Shown: positions 1-13,720, numbered from the stretch's first letter. The stretch: DNA of 64,000 nucleotides from Parietaria judaica (GCA_954871525.1 OX940872.1:23593746-23657745), one strand, 5' to 3'. Notes: generated by a model not told the origin, from the sequence alone. Made by a program: numbers and translations.

Positions 1-3000
1 ATAGTTTGAGTGAAAAAGAAAAAAAAAACCTACTTTACGTTAACATTGGTATCGGTCTTATTTTAAGCAAGAACACACGAGTTTTTTTTTTAATATAATT
101 TAGGCTAAACTACTACCATATATCATTTTATCGCAGATCTAATTATGCAAGAATACACGAGTTTATCCTAGTTTAGGCCAACAAATATAATATGTAACCA
201 AAAAACTGAATTTTATGTACATAATACAAGTTCATTCGATAGCTTGCGATTATGATATCGCAATGTATTCTGCTCCATAAATAGTGAGCAAACTATATCA
301 ACTAAATAAGAAGATAAACAACTACAAGATCAAATATCTTAGCATCACGATCTTTATTCCCGCAAAATAAATACTAAAAATAAATCCAAGATCCATCATG
401 CATAAAAATATTCTAGAAACTCATTTTAGTATATTAAATTGATTCTCTTAAATACAAAAAACAAATGGAAGAAATATTGGCCACAACTTTTGTTCTAGTC
501 AGTAGTCAATATTGGCCCCAATTTATTATTTTCATCATTTTTAGCATTATTTTTTAAAAAAATCACAAATAAACTCTTTCTATTTACACTAAAAATTAAA
601 TCAGCCCCCTCTCCCCTCCCGAAGTCTAAATCATAGTTCCGCTTATGATTGATCACATAACACATATTTATTAATTAAATTGAAAAATTTTCCGCGATTA
701 AAATGTGCTAAATAGATCACAAAGTCTTGCATGATTAAATATTTTAAATTATATATATATATAGATATATATGATAATAGTCAAAAATGGTGTATCGGTG
801 GTAGAGTTGTCCCACTCAATACGCAAAATTGGAAAGAAGAGGACAGATTCTAAATGCACTTTGTATCTGGAACTTCTTAAGCCTTTTGGACACGGCAATA
901 TTCTTAATACATTGCAGGTTTCAAAATTGCGATATTAATTTCGAGTGGAAATGTGTGCACTTTGTCCATATACGGGAAGAAAGTAATGGGGCCAAACTGC
1001 TTTTATATCAGGAATTGGAGGACCACGTTTTTCTTACTCTTCCTAATTATGTGTTCGTGCCTTAATTAAACATATGAACATAAATAATAATAAATAAAAA
1101 CTTAGCATTTGCAATTTGTATACGTATTGCATGGTTGACCATAATAATTAGTGCAATGACGTTACGATATCACAAATAAAATCCTCTTTATAAGGTGCCT
1201 TTTTTCCCACATTATTGACAAGATTATCAAATTTAATTTCAATCTAGTCTCTAGGATATAACGCTCTCTATCTCTTAAGAAAAAAAATATGGAGGATTAA
1301 TATCCGATTTGAGTCTTAAAAAATGGTCATATATGAAACAATAAGCAATAAATAAGACACAAGACACGGAATAATACAAAATAAAAATTATAAAGATTTT
1401 GCATGTAAAACAAGAAGAGAAAAATTAACATAATTTAGAATTCACTCTCAAACAAATATTATTAAATTGAGAAAAGACTAAATGACATTCGGATTTGATT
1501 ACCACTAGAGATAATATATAGTTTTAGCACCGAAATTAACTAAAGCATCAACAACTAGGTTACGTTTACCTTCTCTATACGTACAAATTACTCTAAAATT
1601 AATGTACGTATCTATTAATGAAAATGTTTAAAAAATCCGTATACTATACATGGTCGGTTTTATTCACACAAATATTAACCAATAGTACAAGGTGTCGCAA
1701 TAAAAGAAAATTTTAATATGTTAATAGTTTTTTTTTTTTTAATTTACTCAGATCAATACTCAATAAATTGATAATTTTGATAAAAAAAATAATACGTTTG
1801 TAAGGTCTCGACTCTAACTACATTACTAAACTTTACCTCGATAATATAATAAAAATCTTTGTTTCTTAACATTATTACTTAATAAGTTTCATTAGTTAAG
1901 TCGTCGAGAGACAATACTAAAGTGGTGATGATACATGAGCAATAAAGAAAAAGTGAAGAAATCCTCTTTGGCAAGGCAAAATAGTGTTTGTGACTAGCAT
2001 CTTTGTGAATATGACATCACACCTTAAAGTCTTATTAAGACAAAGGAAAATAAATATACTCATAATTCGTGATGAAGTATACTCTATAAAGTATTAATTG
2101 AAATAAATATAATTAAGTCAATTAATTCTTAGGAAATAAGTGGAGGGAAGGCAAAGTAGAAAAAGAAAGCACAAAATATTTGGAATAGTTGGTTTGATCA
2201 TGCAACATTGTTTTTCTCCATTTGCATGCAAGTAAGTTGTTTGTATTCACTTTATTGGTGGAGAATAATATAAGTGTGATGTATAATGTATTGGACATAT
2301 TTATATATATAATATTCCCTCCTTAAAAATCAATATTAAATTACACATGTCACTCTCATCATAAAAGAGGTTGTGATGTTTTTTGGGGGTAGTTTGATTT
2401 TTAGGTGCTTTTTTTTTTTTATTGCTCTTTTTGACCATTTTCATTCCAATTCTAATCGGATTTGGTTCAACAGATTGCAACCTCTCAACTAAGGCCTTAT
2501 TACTCTACACGGAAGCTTGTTTTTCTAGTGTTCTTGAGTTTTGGTTAATCAATTGATTTGGTACTTTATTAATATCAAAACAAAACTATGAGCACTAACA
2601 TAATTAGATTAATTTTATGATGTGATTATGGGACCAATCAAATTGAAAAAAAAAATAATGAATTGATTGATACTACAAATAGGTGGTAGTACAATAAACA
2701 GATTAAAATAGTTCACCTCTATTTTATTTTATTTTTTCCTTTCAAAAAATAATAGATGTGTTCTTAGAGAATCCATTATACACTGTTGGGCCTTTAAAGG
2801 CCCATTTTGCCCATCAAGCCCACTATATTTTGACCTTTTGGGCTTGTTACTCCTTGAAAGTAAGCATTTTGGACCACCACAATTAATGATCAATGACTTC
2901 AATCTTTCATTATGATATGATATTTTGAAAAACATTTTGTACATATTGTCAAATATCAAAAAATCGACTAACAAAAAGAAATATACCAAACATTCGAAAG

Positions 3001-3429
3001 AGTTTGCTAAAAAAATCTTATTTGGGATTTTATTAAAAAATATACCCCCAATGCCAAGACACAAAACATTATTCGAAAATGGTATAAATCTTAATGAAAA
3101 TTCAAATAAGGCTATTCTTCAATTTTACCCCAAACATTCAACCCAATAGAGATATTGCTAGAGGCCCTCTCACTTTGTTTTTGTGGTCTTTTGTGAGTAC
3201 TTATTTTATAAAATATTTTTATAACACTCCTAATCTTATTGTTTTGTCTCTCTATTCCTATCATTCACGTATAATACTTATATCGATCTAAATATTGTTG
3301 GCTATCAACCTTAGTACGACGTACTAACTGTACCGTGCTTCAAATTTTTGGGGACCAATGCAAATAGTAATTTTGAAGCCTATATGTAAAATTAAATTTC
3401 AATACAAAAGTATAATCACTCGTTCAAAT
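1..3429. other. Intergenic AT-rich DNA, no supported gene
   Basis: No reading frame here shows a recognisable domain or a believable exon structure. The sequence is AT-rich with homopolymer runs. Around 2780-2880 there is a GC-richer patch containing several GGGCC/GGCCC words, of the kind often found in transposon ends, but no boundaries could be set. Confidence 0.5.
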
Positions 3430-3685
3430 ATGACAGTTCTAACTAAGCTTGTTTGGCCAAGTTCTAACTAAGCTTGTTTGGCCAAGTGGTAACTCCACCA
3501 CTCCTCTATTCAAGAGGTCATGAGTTCAAAGTCTCATGGGTCTCAAATGAGTGCTCCCTGTACATTATTGTAAACTTGGCCAATAGCGTCACATGTTCTT
3601 ACATTGAATATATTTAAGTCATGCGATAGTGCATTGTAACCTTGGCCGATAGTACCACCCTATTAAAAAAAATGACACTTCTAAC
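3430..3685 (+). mobile_element. tRNA-derived SINE with 14 bp target duplication (family 1, copy A)
   Basis: The body (about 3444-3671) has a pol III box A-like stretch GGCCAAGTGGTAACTCC near 3480 and a box B-like stretch GGTCATGAGTTCAAAGTC near 3515. It ends in an A run. Imperfect direct repeats flank it: ATGACAGTTCTAAC at 3430-3443 and ATGACACTTCTAAC at 3672-3685, one mismatch. A second, more diverged copy lies at 58041-58274 with the same 3' end. The first 25 bp of the head are exactly duplicated in tandem (3437-3461 and 3462-3486). This is a non-autonomous element moved by LINE machinery. Confidence 0.8.
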
Positions 3686-3894
3686 ATTTTTGAAGTGAAA
3701 ATACGAACCAAGTATAATTTCAAGGCTTTTATTTTAAATTTATTTAATATAAGCACGTGCCTATTCCACTTCCTATCAAATAATTTTTTTTTAAATACTG
3801 TTAATGTTTGAAAAGAGAGTATGTTTATATTTGAGACACTATTGACAAACGTGACCTGTATATTTTATCTTTTGAAATTAAATAAGCCTCATTT

Positions 3895-4145
3895 TGAGCT
3901 GGGGCTCACGACGGGAAACACGCAATTGCGACCGGTCGCGACGAGTCGCGATTCAAGGGTGAAAGTCGCGATGAATCGCGATTTAACGGTAAACGTCACG
4001 ATTCCGTCTCTCTCCCTCTCTCTCACAGTCGCGTGCGCTCTCTCTCGGTCACTCAACGTCGCGATGCATCGCGACCCTCGGCACCATGACGCATCGCGAC
4101 GGGAGGAATGGCGATTTCCGGCGGTTCCATCGCGACCGCCGTGAC
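3895..4145. repeat. GC-rich patch with eight TCGCGA palindromes
   Basis: In about 220 bp the hexamer TCGCGA occurs eight times, often as pairs split by a few bases. One pair forms the perfect 18 bp palindrome GTCGCGATGCATCGCGAC at 4058-4075. The flanks are strongly AT-rich. CT runs lie in the middle. Frames are open on both strands (3821-4144 plus, 3889-4203 minus), but this is expected of a low-stop GC tract and no protein family is recognised. Confidence 0.6.
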
Positions 4146-4324
4146 TTTCAACTCCATTAAATACTATTGATATGTCAAAGTAATTATCTCTATTAATATT
4201 CATTTAAACGAGTTAACTAACATCTACCCACTAATGAAAATAGTGAAATATATTGATAAGGGTCTGGTCAATCTTTATTAGTGACCTAATTTTAAAAATC
4301 TATATATATATAAAAGCAAAATCT

Positions 4325-4708
4325 ACCAACAATAAATTGGTTGTCTATATAGCTTGGAAATGGAGAATCCTACAATCTTAAAAATTCACTATTTTAGATT
4401 TATTTTTATTTAAAATCTATTTATCATTCATCCACTACATCAAATAATAAATGCAATATTATAAATTTTATTGGTGTAATTGCATGCATTCATTCATTGT
4501 TAATTCAAGAAGCTATACCAACAATAAATTGGTTGTCTATATAGCTTGGAAATGGAGAATCCTACAATCCTAAAATTTCACTATTTTAGATTTATTTTTA
4601 TTTAAAATCTATTTATCATTCATCCACTGCATCAAATAATAAATGCAATATTATAAATTTTATTGGTGTAATTGCATGCATTCATTCATTGTTAATTCAA
4701 GAAGCTAT
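4325..4708 (+). repeat. Tandem duplication, period 192 bp, two copies
   Basis: Unit 1 is 4325-4516 and unit 2 is 4517-4708. They are nearly identical over their full length; I count only a few substitutions, for example ACTACATC versus ACTGCATC. The array starts 26 bp inside the candidate Helitron 5' end, so it is a subterminal duplication of that element. It is non-coding. Confidence 0.9.
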
Positions 4709-5054
4709 AAAATGAATAAACATCAAAGGCTAATAAAGGAGTGCAATGGCCATATTTATACGTTAAAGAAATCGTGTCATTTTGTTTAACTAATGTTTTT
4801 GCTCTAAAATAAATTGATCGTAATTATTTTATTTTATTTTATTTTAGATGTAGATGTGTTTGATTATGCGTTGATTTTTATACGTATAGTTTTTTTTTTA
4901 TGTGCTCTAATGCTGGCAAGAAAAGAAAATGGAAAACATCAAAGCAGTTTAGATACATGAATATGACTTATATCTCTCTCTCTCTCTCTCTATGTAATTA
5001 TATATATGTTTCGTTAGCTCAAAAAGAGCACCCTCATGTTAAATACCATGATTT

Positions 5055-5099
<45 letters not shown>

Positions 5100-6949
5100 A
5101 AACCATCATTAAATATTGGTTGATATCTAACTCTTGCAATTCGATTGACCAGTAAATACTTAAAACGGTACATTAAAATGTAATTACTAATAATTAATTA
5201 ATATTCTTAAACCATCACTGCACCACATAACATTTAGATTCATAGGATCAATTGGCATTTGGATGAGAGATAGACACCATTATGAACTTTTAATGCTTTG
5301 AGGCTTCATTGGTACCGTTAAAGATAAAAAGCCTCTAATTTAGTGTTTTTATCAAACGTGAAAAAAAAATGCATTTGACGCTCCAGCTTAAGCGGATTTT
5401 ATTTTTTATTTTTCAGATCTGATGTAGAGGTTCTTCAATGGTGCAAGCAATTAACGTGTTGGCGTTGACGGTATGGTCTGTGCTTTGTCAGCACGCATAC
5501 AAGCACCTCACTCACGAACACTGTTGCGTCTCCGTATTTGGTAATCTTTGTGTACAATTGTTTTTTTTTCCCTCAATTAAAGCGTTTAATTCGTCTTGAT
5601 GTTGAAAAATCACGTTAAGGCGAAGAACAGGGTCTGTGAGACGGCCGTCACAATCGCTACCTGGCGAGGCTACTCTATGTCTCTTGCAACCACAAGGTTC
5701 TTCTTTTCAATTTAATAAGAGAGAATTCATTTAATTTCTCTGTTTAACTCCGAATCGGATTTCAGTAACAATTTTTGTTGGGTTTGACGTTGTCAGTTGA
5801 TATATATTTTCACAATTGGAAGGGAGCTTTGAGAAAATAATCGTGTTTTCATAGATTCAAATATCGTGGTATAATATTTGCTCAATTATGTTGATTAATT
5901 ATATTTAATAATGATTTAAATTGATTTATTTGCTTTTATATATATATTGTGACGATTATTTAGTGTTCAACAAGATTATTATTGAAATGTCTGAGAGATA
6001 ATTTGTATTAGTTTAGATGAATATTATTTCTTTATTAATTTTTCATGTCGTTTGGAGCTCTCTTAGCAAAAATATAAACAAAAAGTATAAGTTGACATAC
6101 ATTATTGGAGGTATGCATCTCTTAACATTCAAAGGGATTTCATTTTTTTAGCTATTGGTATGTTTAAATAAAATAAAATAAACGAAAGTATTTCAGAATC
6201 CATGTTTAGGGATAGAAATAATAGTAAATTCTTTGGATACGCAACTATTTTTCAGTGTCTACTGCCGTATCGACGTATCTTAGCTATATCCTACATTGTA
6301 TAGATTTGTTATTTAATAGAGAAAAACTGTTTTGATTGAAAATCTCGAACATTTTCTGGAGAAAAGCTCAATATTATCTCATTGTTAGAGCAACTGATCA
6401 CATATTCAGTTGTAAGTACAATTGTATTTTAATTAAGAACATATTCATAATATTTTTAAGAAATAGATTTTTTTATCTCACTTAGTTTTTCATTTAATAG
6501 CCTCATTTACCTATTTATAATTCTCACATTTTAGACTTATCTATGGTTTTTCATTTGAAGCGCACTCTATTACTGTGTGCTCTTCGATTGTACATATATT
6601 ATTGCGCTCATATTTTCTTCAATTATTGGAGATAAAACTTATATAATACTTTGCCAACTATATCGCATATTAAAATCCAAATGAATTATATATATTTGTA
6701 ACTATTTGACATTGTCTTTTGAAATAGAACTCCATTGGCTTTTAAATACATACCGATTTAAGAACTCAGGAAAGAGATTAACTTTTATGAAGAAAATAAT
6801 AATTAAATAAACGAAAAATGACATGTAGTTATCACTAAAATCGATGTATATGTATCAATATATATATGTAATATATGCATATCAAGAAGATCGTACATAT
6901 TTTTTTTTTAAAAAAAACACCATATGCTTAGACGAGAGAGAAATGACAA

Positions 6950-6952
<3 letters not shown>

Positions 6953-7000
<48 letters not shown>
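6953..7000. repeat. Compound microsatellite (TA)n(TG)n
   Basis: A TA run passes directly into a TG run inside the candidate Helitron. Confidence 0.95.
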
Positions 7001-7639
7001 AAATATTCTCAAGTACATGAGGTGGCAAAATTAGATCAAAGGGTTTCTAAAATCCTAATTTTCAACTTTATTTTTTGTTTACCATCTCATTCGCGTTTCA
7101 TTAGAGTCTCATTACCATTTCATTAGTGTTTCATACACATTACATGCAAATCTGTTTCATACAACTTATTAAAAGATGCATTTATCTCTACAAAATCAGA
7201 GTTACAACTTACAAATGTACATTTATATTTATAATGGTTATTAAATATATTATATATAAGGAGATGATAAAAAATATTAAATTATTACAAATAATGGCGT
7301 GTGATAGTGAGAAAGTTACCTATTATTATATATTTACGTCCAAGTTAATTGTCACCGCGCGACCTGTTTAATAAGTTACTTTATAAATATGGACAAATTT
7401 TCATATTCTTTTATTGTCAGTTATTTTGTAAATAATATTTTTATTATGTATTTTTTTAAACTATAAATTTACTCATAATTAATAAACATTTGACAATATA
7501 TGATTATTGAGTTCGCTTTCGATATAATTGTTTCGATTACAACACTAAATTTATAGAATTAATTTATATGATATTTTTATAAAAATTGAAGAAAAAAAAT
7601 CTCGCTAGCACCGCGCGGAGCGCGGTGCTGTCCACTAGT

Positions 7640-7774
7640 TGTAATAAATGAATAATTCGATCGGTGTTTTGAAATGCTGTGACGTAGTGTATCTAGTTCT
7701 ATAAGTTTCTAGATTCTTCATGCATGATAAAAAGTAGTCAAACTCCACGAATACATATGCATAAGCAAAATTGG

Positions 7775-7805
<31 letters not shown>

Positions 7806-10800
7806 AACCGCAGCTATATATGCTGGTAGTATTGCTTGTGTTTGGTTTTCGGTGATCCAAAACGCAAGGGTTGAAAATATAAATCACATATATCTAGTAA
7901 AAAAGTCATATATATATATATATTATATATAATATAATATTATAAGATATGTGAGAGAGTATTTACTTCCATATCATTAGAGAATAGAGACTATATAGCT
8001 TTTACTTTTATTTTTATTTTTTATGTTACGATTATAAAATCTCCAGAGTTTCATACATTATCATTAATTCAATTAATTTACATTTACATTTACGCTTGAT
8101 CGTGATCCGGTTTATAGCTACATGACGGAAAATGTAACACGTGCGCAACATATGACTTCGTTCTACGTGGTTTCGTCAATTTTATTAATTTATTAATTTT
8201 TTAATTGTTTAATCTATCGGCAATAGTCTAGTAATTTAGTATGTCGATCTTGCTTGGCAAGTAATTAACGAAAAGATTCAACTAAATCATGTGTTGCATA
8301 CAAATTAACATTTTCTCGTTATTTCTAACGTGAATGTTTTATTTTTGAAAATTGGTCAAGAAGTAAGAGTACCAATATTGAAATTTTAAACAGGAAAATA
8401 CATCAATATATAGAATGAGCCATTATTTCAAACTTAACAATGTCTGTGGACAGTGGAAGTGAAGGTAAGTGAAGACAATGAGCTAAGCTAAGTGTAAACG
8501 TGATAATGTTTTGTTTGATTAATATTTATACAAGACTAAGACTAGACTACTCGAATTATAATCATTCGATTTCATGATACTGATATTGTTGACATACTGA
8601 TCATAATAATTAATATCGATGTCTTATCGATTAATAATGTTGAAGAAGATCATTTACTTTGTGAATATTTTCAAGTAAAGACGAAATGGAAAATGTCGTG
8701 AAGATACGCCAAGAATATAAGATTATTTTAATATGAATTCTTATCTTGAAGTTGAAAAAGTGGTCCAACAATATTCACTCACTCCGATTAATTGTAATCT
8801 AATCCATCCAAGCATAAATCTGACTCAAAAGTGTTGAGTTCTCAAGCTTTTTTACGTCATATTTGTTACTTTGACGTTCAATCTACTCCAAACAAATTCC
8901 CTTGAGAAAAAGGAATCACTTTCTTTTTTTCTCTCAATAGATCTTGCTAAGCTTTTTCATTGTGAGCTTTTCTGAAAATAAATAAATACAAGATATGTAA
9001 ATATCGTTCATTTGGTATATTGGGTGGCTAATAAATTGTAAGTTTTTTCCATTCAAAAAAAAAAATTGTAAGTTCTGTCTTTCGGAATATATTATAGGGT
9101 TATTAGTGACAAAGTACCTAAATTGTTTAGAAATAGGGCGGCATGAAATTAATTTGAAAAATATATGACAAAAATATTCAAGTTTATCTTTTTTGACAGA
9201 GTGATAGACCTCATTCACTTTTTATTAGTTTTTTTATTATTTGTGTCACTAGCTAATGACGTCAACAACGTAAATCGCTATGTTATTTATGAGATAAACT
9301 GAGAATTCGAAAGAGAAATGAGGAGGAAAATAAGAATTTGTGTCGTTATGTTTTTAGAATATGTGTTTACATCCAGATTTATTTTAATGTTCGTGGGTTT
9401 GATTGTTTGAATTTATTTATTTTATTTTTTCTTGATCTCAACACTGACAGAAATAGTAAAAAGAACTAATGAAAAAGTAAATGAAGTCTACTTATCTGCC
9501 AAAAATGATAACTTTGATACTTTATCATAGTTTTGTCAAGTCGAGTTTGCCGCCCATTTCCTAATAGCTTAAGTATTTTTGCTACTAAACCCTATATTAT
9601 AATATCGATTTTTAAATAATATAGCTAGTTCAAATCATATATAAAAAAATATTAAATTAAACTGTGTTAAAGTTTAGTACATTAAGCATAAGTTGCTAAA
9701 AATAACACTGAATATTTATATAAAAACAAAAGGTAAAACTGGCATCTTTATTTTAGAAATTAAGAAACGATAATAAAAAGATAAAAAGTGTAAAATGTAA
9801 AATAGATGTCCGAAAATATATATCATTAAAGTATGACATCAAAAGCACGTCTGTCACATACCCTAATTTGTATGTTGTTCTCCAACTCCAACCATAGTTG
9901 CTTTCTGCTTCGAATAAATTCATATTTTTATTGTTTTGTATTGTATTTTATTATTTCCATGTATTTTCTTTTACTTTTCTTAAAGGAATACATGAATCTC
10001 ACGAGGGTGTGTGACCATTCAAATCTAATCTAGTTGATTATAATTATATACTTGTCGGCGTGTGGACGGTTTGACCACATGCGAACGTGTCTTAAACTTT
10101 ATCACAAAAGTTAACAATAATTAATTTGGGACTATTATTAATTATTAAGTTTCAGTTAAAAAAAATTACAGTATCATATCTATTATCTACTAATATTGGT
10201 AATTATGAGTTGAAATGTTCATCTTCATTCGATCACATTTAGAAAGAGTCGATAAAAGTGATGCATATACATATAATTAATTTAAATTAAAAAATATTAT
10301 TTAATATATATATCGATTTATTATTAGTTCAAGCCATTGTTGACATTTTAATTAAATAATTTATTATTACCGTTTAGAATTAAGATGAACGTTTCCTTGT
10401 ATATATCTTGACCATATACAAATACAATGCACCTAGTGGCTAGCTAGTGACAAAGCTAATTTTAGTATGACTAATTGATACCAACTAATTTTAGAATATT
10501 GCAATTAATTTGAGGTAAAAAATATATATTTTAATTGTTAATTTGAATGTTTGTCAAATGTATAGAGTTTCGGGGCGAGTTTAAGTAGGATTCAGGGCGG
10601 AAAAGACCTATAAAAACATAACTCAAACTTACTCAGACAATAGAATCAAGTCATCATGGAGCGAGGCGAGCGGACCCAGCTCGTTTTTTATGGGACGGGA
10701 GGGGACATGACACCTCTAACTTATTTGAAGTATAGAAGCACAAAATTACAAGGGAAAATATAATGAATAAATTTATTTATATGTGCAAAAATGCAAGAGT

Positions 10801-10949
10801 TTTTATTCCTTTCATATGATATTTGTTAGATGAACAAGATAAACAAAAAGGGTTATTTAGATCTTCATTAACATACTAATATAGATTTAAGCAACAAATA
10901 TAATTAATATACACTTGCTCTAATTAAGATGATATATATACATATATAT
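7640..10949. other. Intergenic AT-rich DNA, no supported gene
   Basis: It contains several (AT)n runs (for example about 7780-7805) and a short GC-richer stretch at 10570-10710 rich in GGGCG and GGGACGG words. No reading frame is convincing. Confidence 0.5.
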
Positions 10950-11276
10950 CTAAACCGGCACGAACGGTCTGACCGGCGGGGACGGTTCGTGGCAGAACGA
11001 AGCCGCGAGGCGCTGCCACTTCTTCAACGCCGCCGCCGACGTGGGCTTCTCTGCGTCGGGTACGTGGCGGCGCTGATCGTCGGGGCGGGAGGCGATCTCC
11101 ACCGTCCGATCAGATGACGGCGAGACTAACGGCGAGAGGAGGGGGATGGCCACGTTCCAGCTGCCGGAGGGGCTGAGCTGCAGGCTCGCCGGCGCGCGGC
11201 GCTGCAGGCGGCTCGGCTGGCCGCGCTGGCCGCGCTGGCCGGTGACCGAGGCCGGTGATCTGGCTGTTTCTGCCAT
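10950..11276 (-). CDS. Small conserved plant protein of unknown function, 108 aa
   Basis: This is a single-exon frame from ATG at 11274-11276 to TAG at 10950-10952. The protein is basic and rich in Ala, Pro, Arg and Ser. A QRG-type repeat is at residues 14-20. The core LQRRAPASLQL (24-34) leads to WNVAIPLLSPL (40-50), a low-complexity linker follows, and the C-terminus is KKWQRL...FCHEPSPP...PFVPV (85-108). I recall small uncharacterised angiosperm proteins with this pattern: an LQRRAP...WNVAIPLLSPL core and a C-terminal K-x-WQ...F-C-x-EP...PFVPV end. I do not know a function. The coding part is far more GC-rich than its flanks. A CT-rich leader and a TA-rich stretch (11453-11473) lie upstream and would fit a 5' UTR and TATA region. 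No signal peptide or membrane segment is visible. Confidence 0.7.
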   Translation of the reverse strand: MAETARSPASVTGQRGQRGQPSRLQRRAPASLQLSPSGSWNVAIPLLSPLVSPSSDRTVEIASRPDDQRRHVPDAEKPTSAAALKKWQRLAASFCHEPSPPVRPFVPV

Positions 11277-11452
11277 TGAATGAGAGAGAGAAGCTTTGTG
11301 ATTGGAGAGTTTTGGGGTTTGAAAGAAGAGGTTGATAGTTTTATATTAGAGAGAGAGAGAGATTAGGGTTTGGGTTTTGTGTGTTAGGGCATGTGGTGTG
11401 CACGAGTTTGTGTTTGGGAATTGGGAAGGGTTTGGAGAGATGTGAAGATGTA

Positions 11453-11473
11453 TATATATATATATATATATAT
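11453..11473 (-). promoter_or_regulatory. (TA)n tract, possible TATA region of the small gene
   Basis: An uninterrupted TA run lies about 180 bp upstream of the ATG at 11276. A CT-rich stretch (GA on the plus strand, about 11345-11365) lies between them, as in many plant core promoters. Position is the only support. Confidence 0.3.
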
Positions 11474-11479
11474 TATGGA

Positions 11480-13715
11480 ATCATTGTGGCAGAAGTGCTG
11501 AATGTTTTTTAAAATAGGGCGGTATATTTTTAAGTTTTTCAAATCGCATGTAGTGAACATCTAGTCGTAACGTTAACGTTTTTCGATTGATTACACCACA
11601 TGTTTCTTAATTGATGATAAGGTTTTTTTTTTTTTTTAACTTGTACAATTCAAATAAAATTATTTTATTAGATTTTGCGTGTTAAATATTTTAGTCTGAG
11701 ACATACACGTGTAAATACATACATATGAAAAGAAAATTACCAAGAAAACACAAATTTCATGACTCTAGACATTTACGAATATTCCGAGTTATATTGCAAA
11801 AAGTTAGGGTACTTTTATCGTAATTAGCCCTTATATATATAGATATATATATATATTATAGTGACATGGTCAAGTAGTGATAGACGACGAGGATGAAAAA
11901 GTGGAATATGTATGGGCGTTGTTGAGTTGTCACTTGTCTATGCCTACTCATTATCGGTTTATTTAGGCTTGGCTTCCCTTGGCTTGTAATGTTTTTTCTT
12001 TTCTTTTCCTTTGAGATTATGGAGACCGGAAACGAATAACCGCCCGTTGTTTAATTTTTCGAGTGTAATAATGCGTTTTTTTATGGCGTTACAGTTGATG
12101 GGGTCTCAATTCAGTTTTGGAAATTGATAACAGTCTATCGATTAAGTTTTACAGGTTTACCGATAACTGGCGGAGCTAGAGTAAAATAATAGTATTTAGA
12201 AGTACTTAATTTTTATTTTAAATACTAGTCGTTTATAGATAAAGTTAAAATAGAGTATGGGTTTTATAATAAATTTAAATGAACTATAAAATTAATTTGT
12301 TTTAATGAAAAAGCACGTGCTTTTGGAATTTTAATCTATATATGGGATTTTTAAGCATTGATTTAGTAATAGTGAGTGAGTGAATAATATTGATGAGACA
12401 TTTTTAAGTTTTAAGTTTTAAGTTTTTAATTCTTTTGTCAATGAGTCTTAATTAATAGAGCTAAATTTCAAACCTTAAATAGTCTGACAGATCATTTCAT
12501 TTACTTTATTTATTTTTACTTAAAGATCTTCACTCTTGAATAATATATTAATCAATTATTCCATGTGGTAGTTTGAAAACTATTGTATGAATTCAATTAA
12601 TTATAATGAATAATAAAAATTCTAAAAATCAATTACTTACATATAAATCTATTCAGAAACATATATAAGTTTCTTTCTATGACATTAAATTCTATTTTAT
12701 TTCAATTGTGCAGCGTGTCGCGATACATTTGTAGTAACTCAATTTTAACAATAGTGCAGGCAAAATCACACAAGTAGCGACTTTTTTCTCTGATTTGTTT
12801 TTGAGTTCGCAAATTTAATGTTTGACAAAAAAATATATATTATTTTTCACATTAATTCATGGGTAATTTTTCAATGTACGTAATTTGACATATTTTTCTT
12901 CTAAAATCGATGTTTTTTTTAATATGGAATAATAGTTAATTTCTATTATGAAAATTTCATATATATACTCATAAATCTAGTATAATCGCAAACAATATTT
13001 GAGCACATTGATTGAATGATTATGACGTTTCAAGGGAATTTAGAATTATGATCAATGGTTTCATTGGGTGTGTTGTGGATACATTATTGAATAACTATGC
13101 AAATTCAAATATATTAAATGTGATTTTTATTGTATGGATGTAATATGAACTTTATAATGGACGATTGATGTATAATAATGACTCTTAATTATTTTTAATG
13201 TGATCTGAATTTTGATGTACTATTATTTTTCATTATATGGTATGAGAAATAGCTAGGAATAGTGATACATTATTCATCTTATATTGTCGAATGATAAAAT
13301 TAATCATCTCTTCATTTAGCAGCTTCACCTTTCTTTTTACCAATATATTGTGTAATCTTGACTAATAACATGAACACGAGTTATATTTATGAGATCGAAA
13401 TCGGCATATTCATTCGTAATATAATTTTTATTGATTTTTTATTTTAATTTTTTATTTTAATAGTAATCATTTAATTTGAACCGTCAAAATTCATGTGACA
13501 TATTTGTGATTTAAGTACTCAATTTTATACCAAGTATGTCGGTATATTCTCAATCTCGTTTTAGACGCAATAGTAACCAAAAGCTACAAAACATAGCTTC
13601 AAGTACTTATGCCGTGAATAATTCTTAATTTAATACGGACACTATTATATCTCAATTCAAGCCGAGCCAGAAACAGAGAAAATGCAAAGCCAAAACTCCA
13701 GCTCTTAGACAACCC

Positions 13716-13720
<5 letters not shown>
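11480..13720. other. Intergenic AT-rich DNA, no supported gene
   Basis: There are no recognisable exons or element ends. A few GC-richer words occur at about 12020-12120, without boundaries. Confidence 0.45.

Larger units (their letters stand above)
4299..7639 (+). mobile_element. Candidate non-autonomous Helitron
   Basis: The 5' end reads TCTATATATATATAAAAGC, starting with TC after a host A at 4298, as in plant Helitrons. The 3' end has a perfect 10 bp hairpin (AGCACCGCGC, loop GGA, GCGCGGTGCT; 7607-7629), then five bases, then CTAGT at 7635-7639, then a host T at 7640. These are the diagnostic Helitron terminal features, with insertion between A and T and no target duplication. No Rep/helicase frame is visible inside, so the copy would depend on an autonomous partner. 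GC-richer stretches at about 5400-5700 could be captured host sequence, but I recognise no gene in them. Confidence 0.6.

Noticed and set aside
10929..11117. Plus-strand frame opposite the small gene
   Set aside because: Open only because the minus-strand gene is GC-rich; the minus frame has the conserved blocks.
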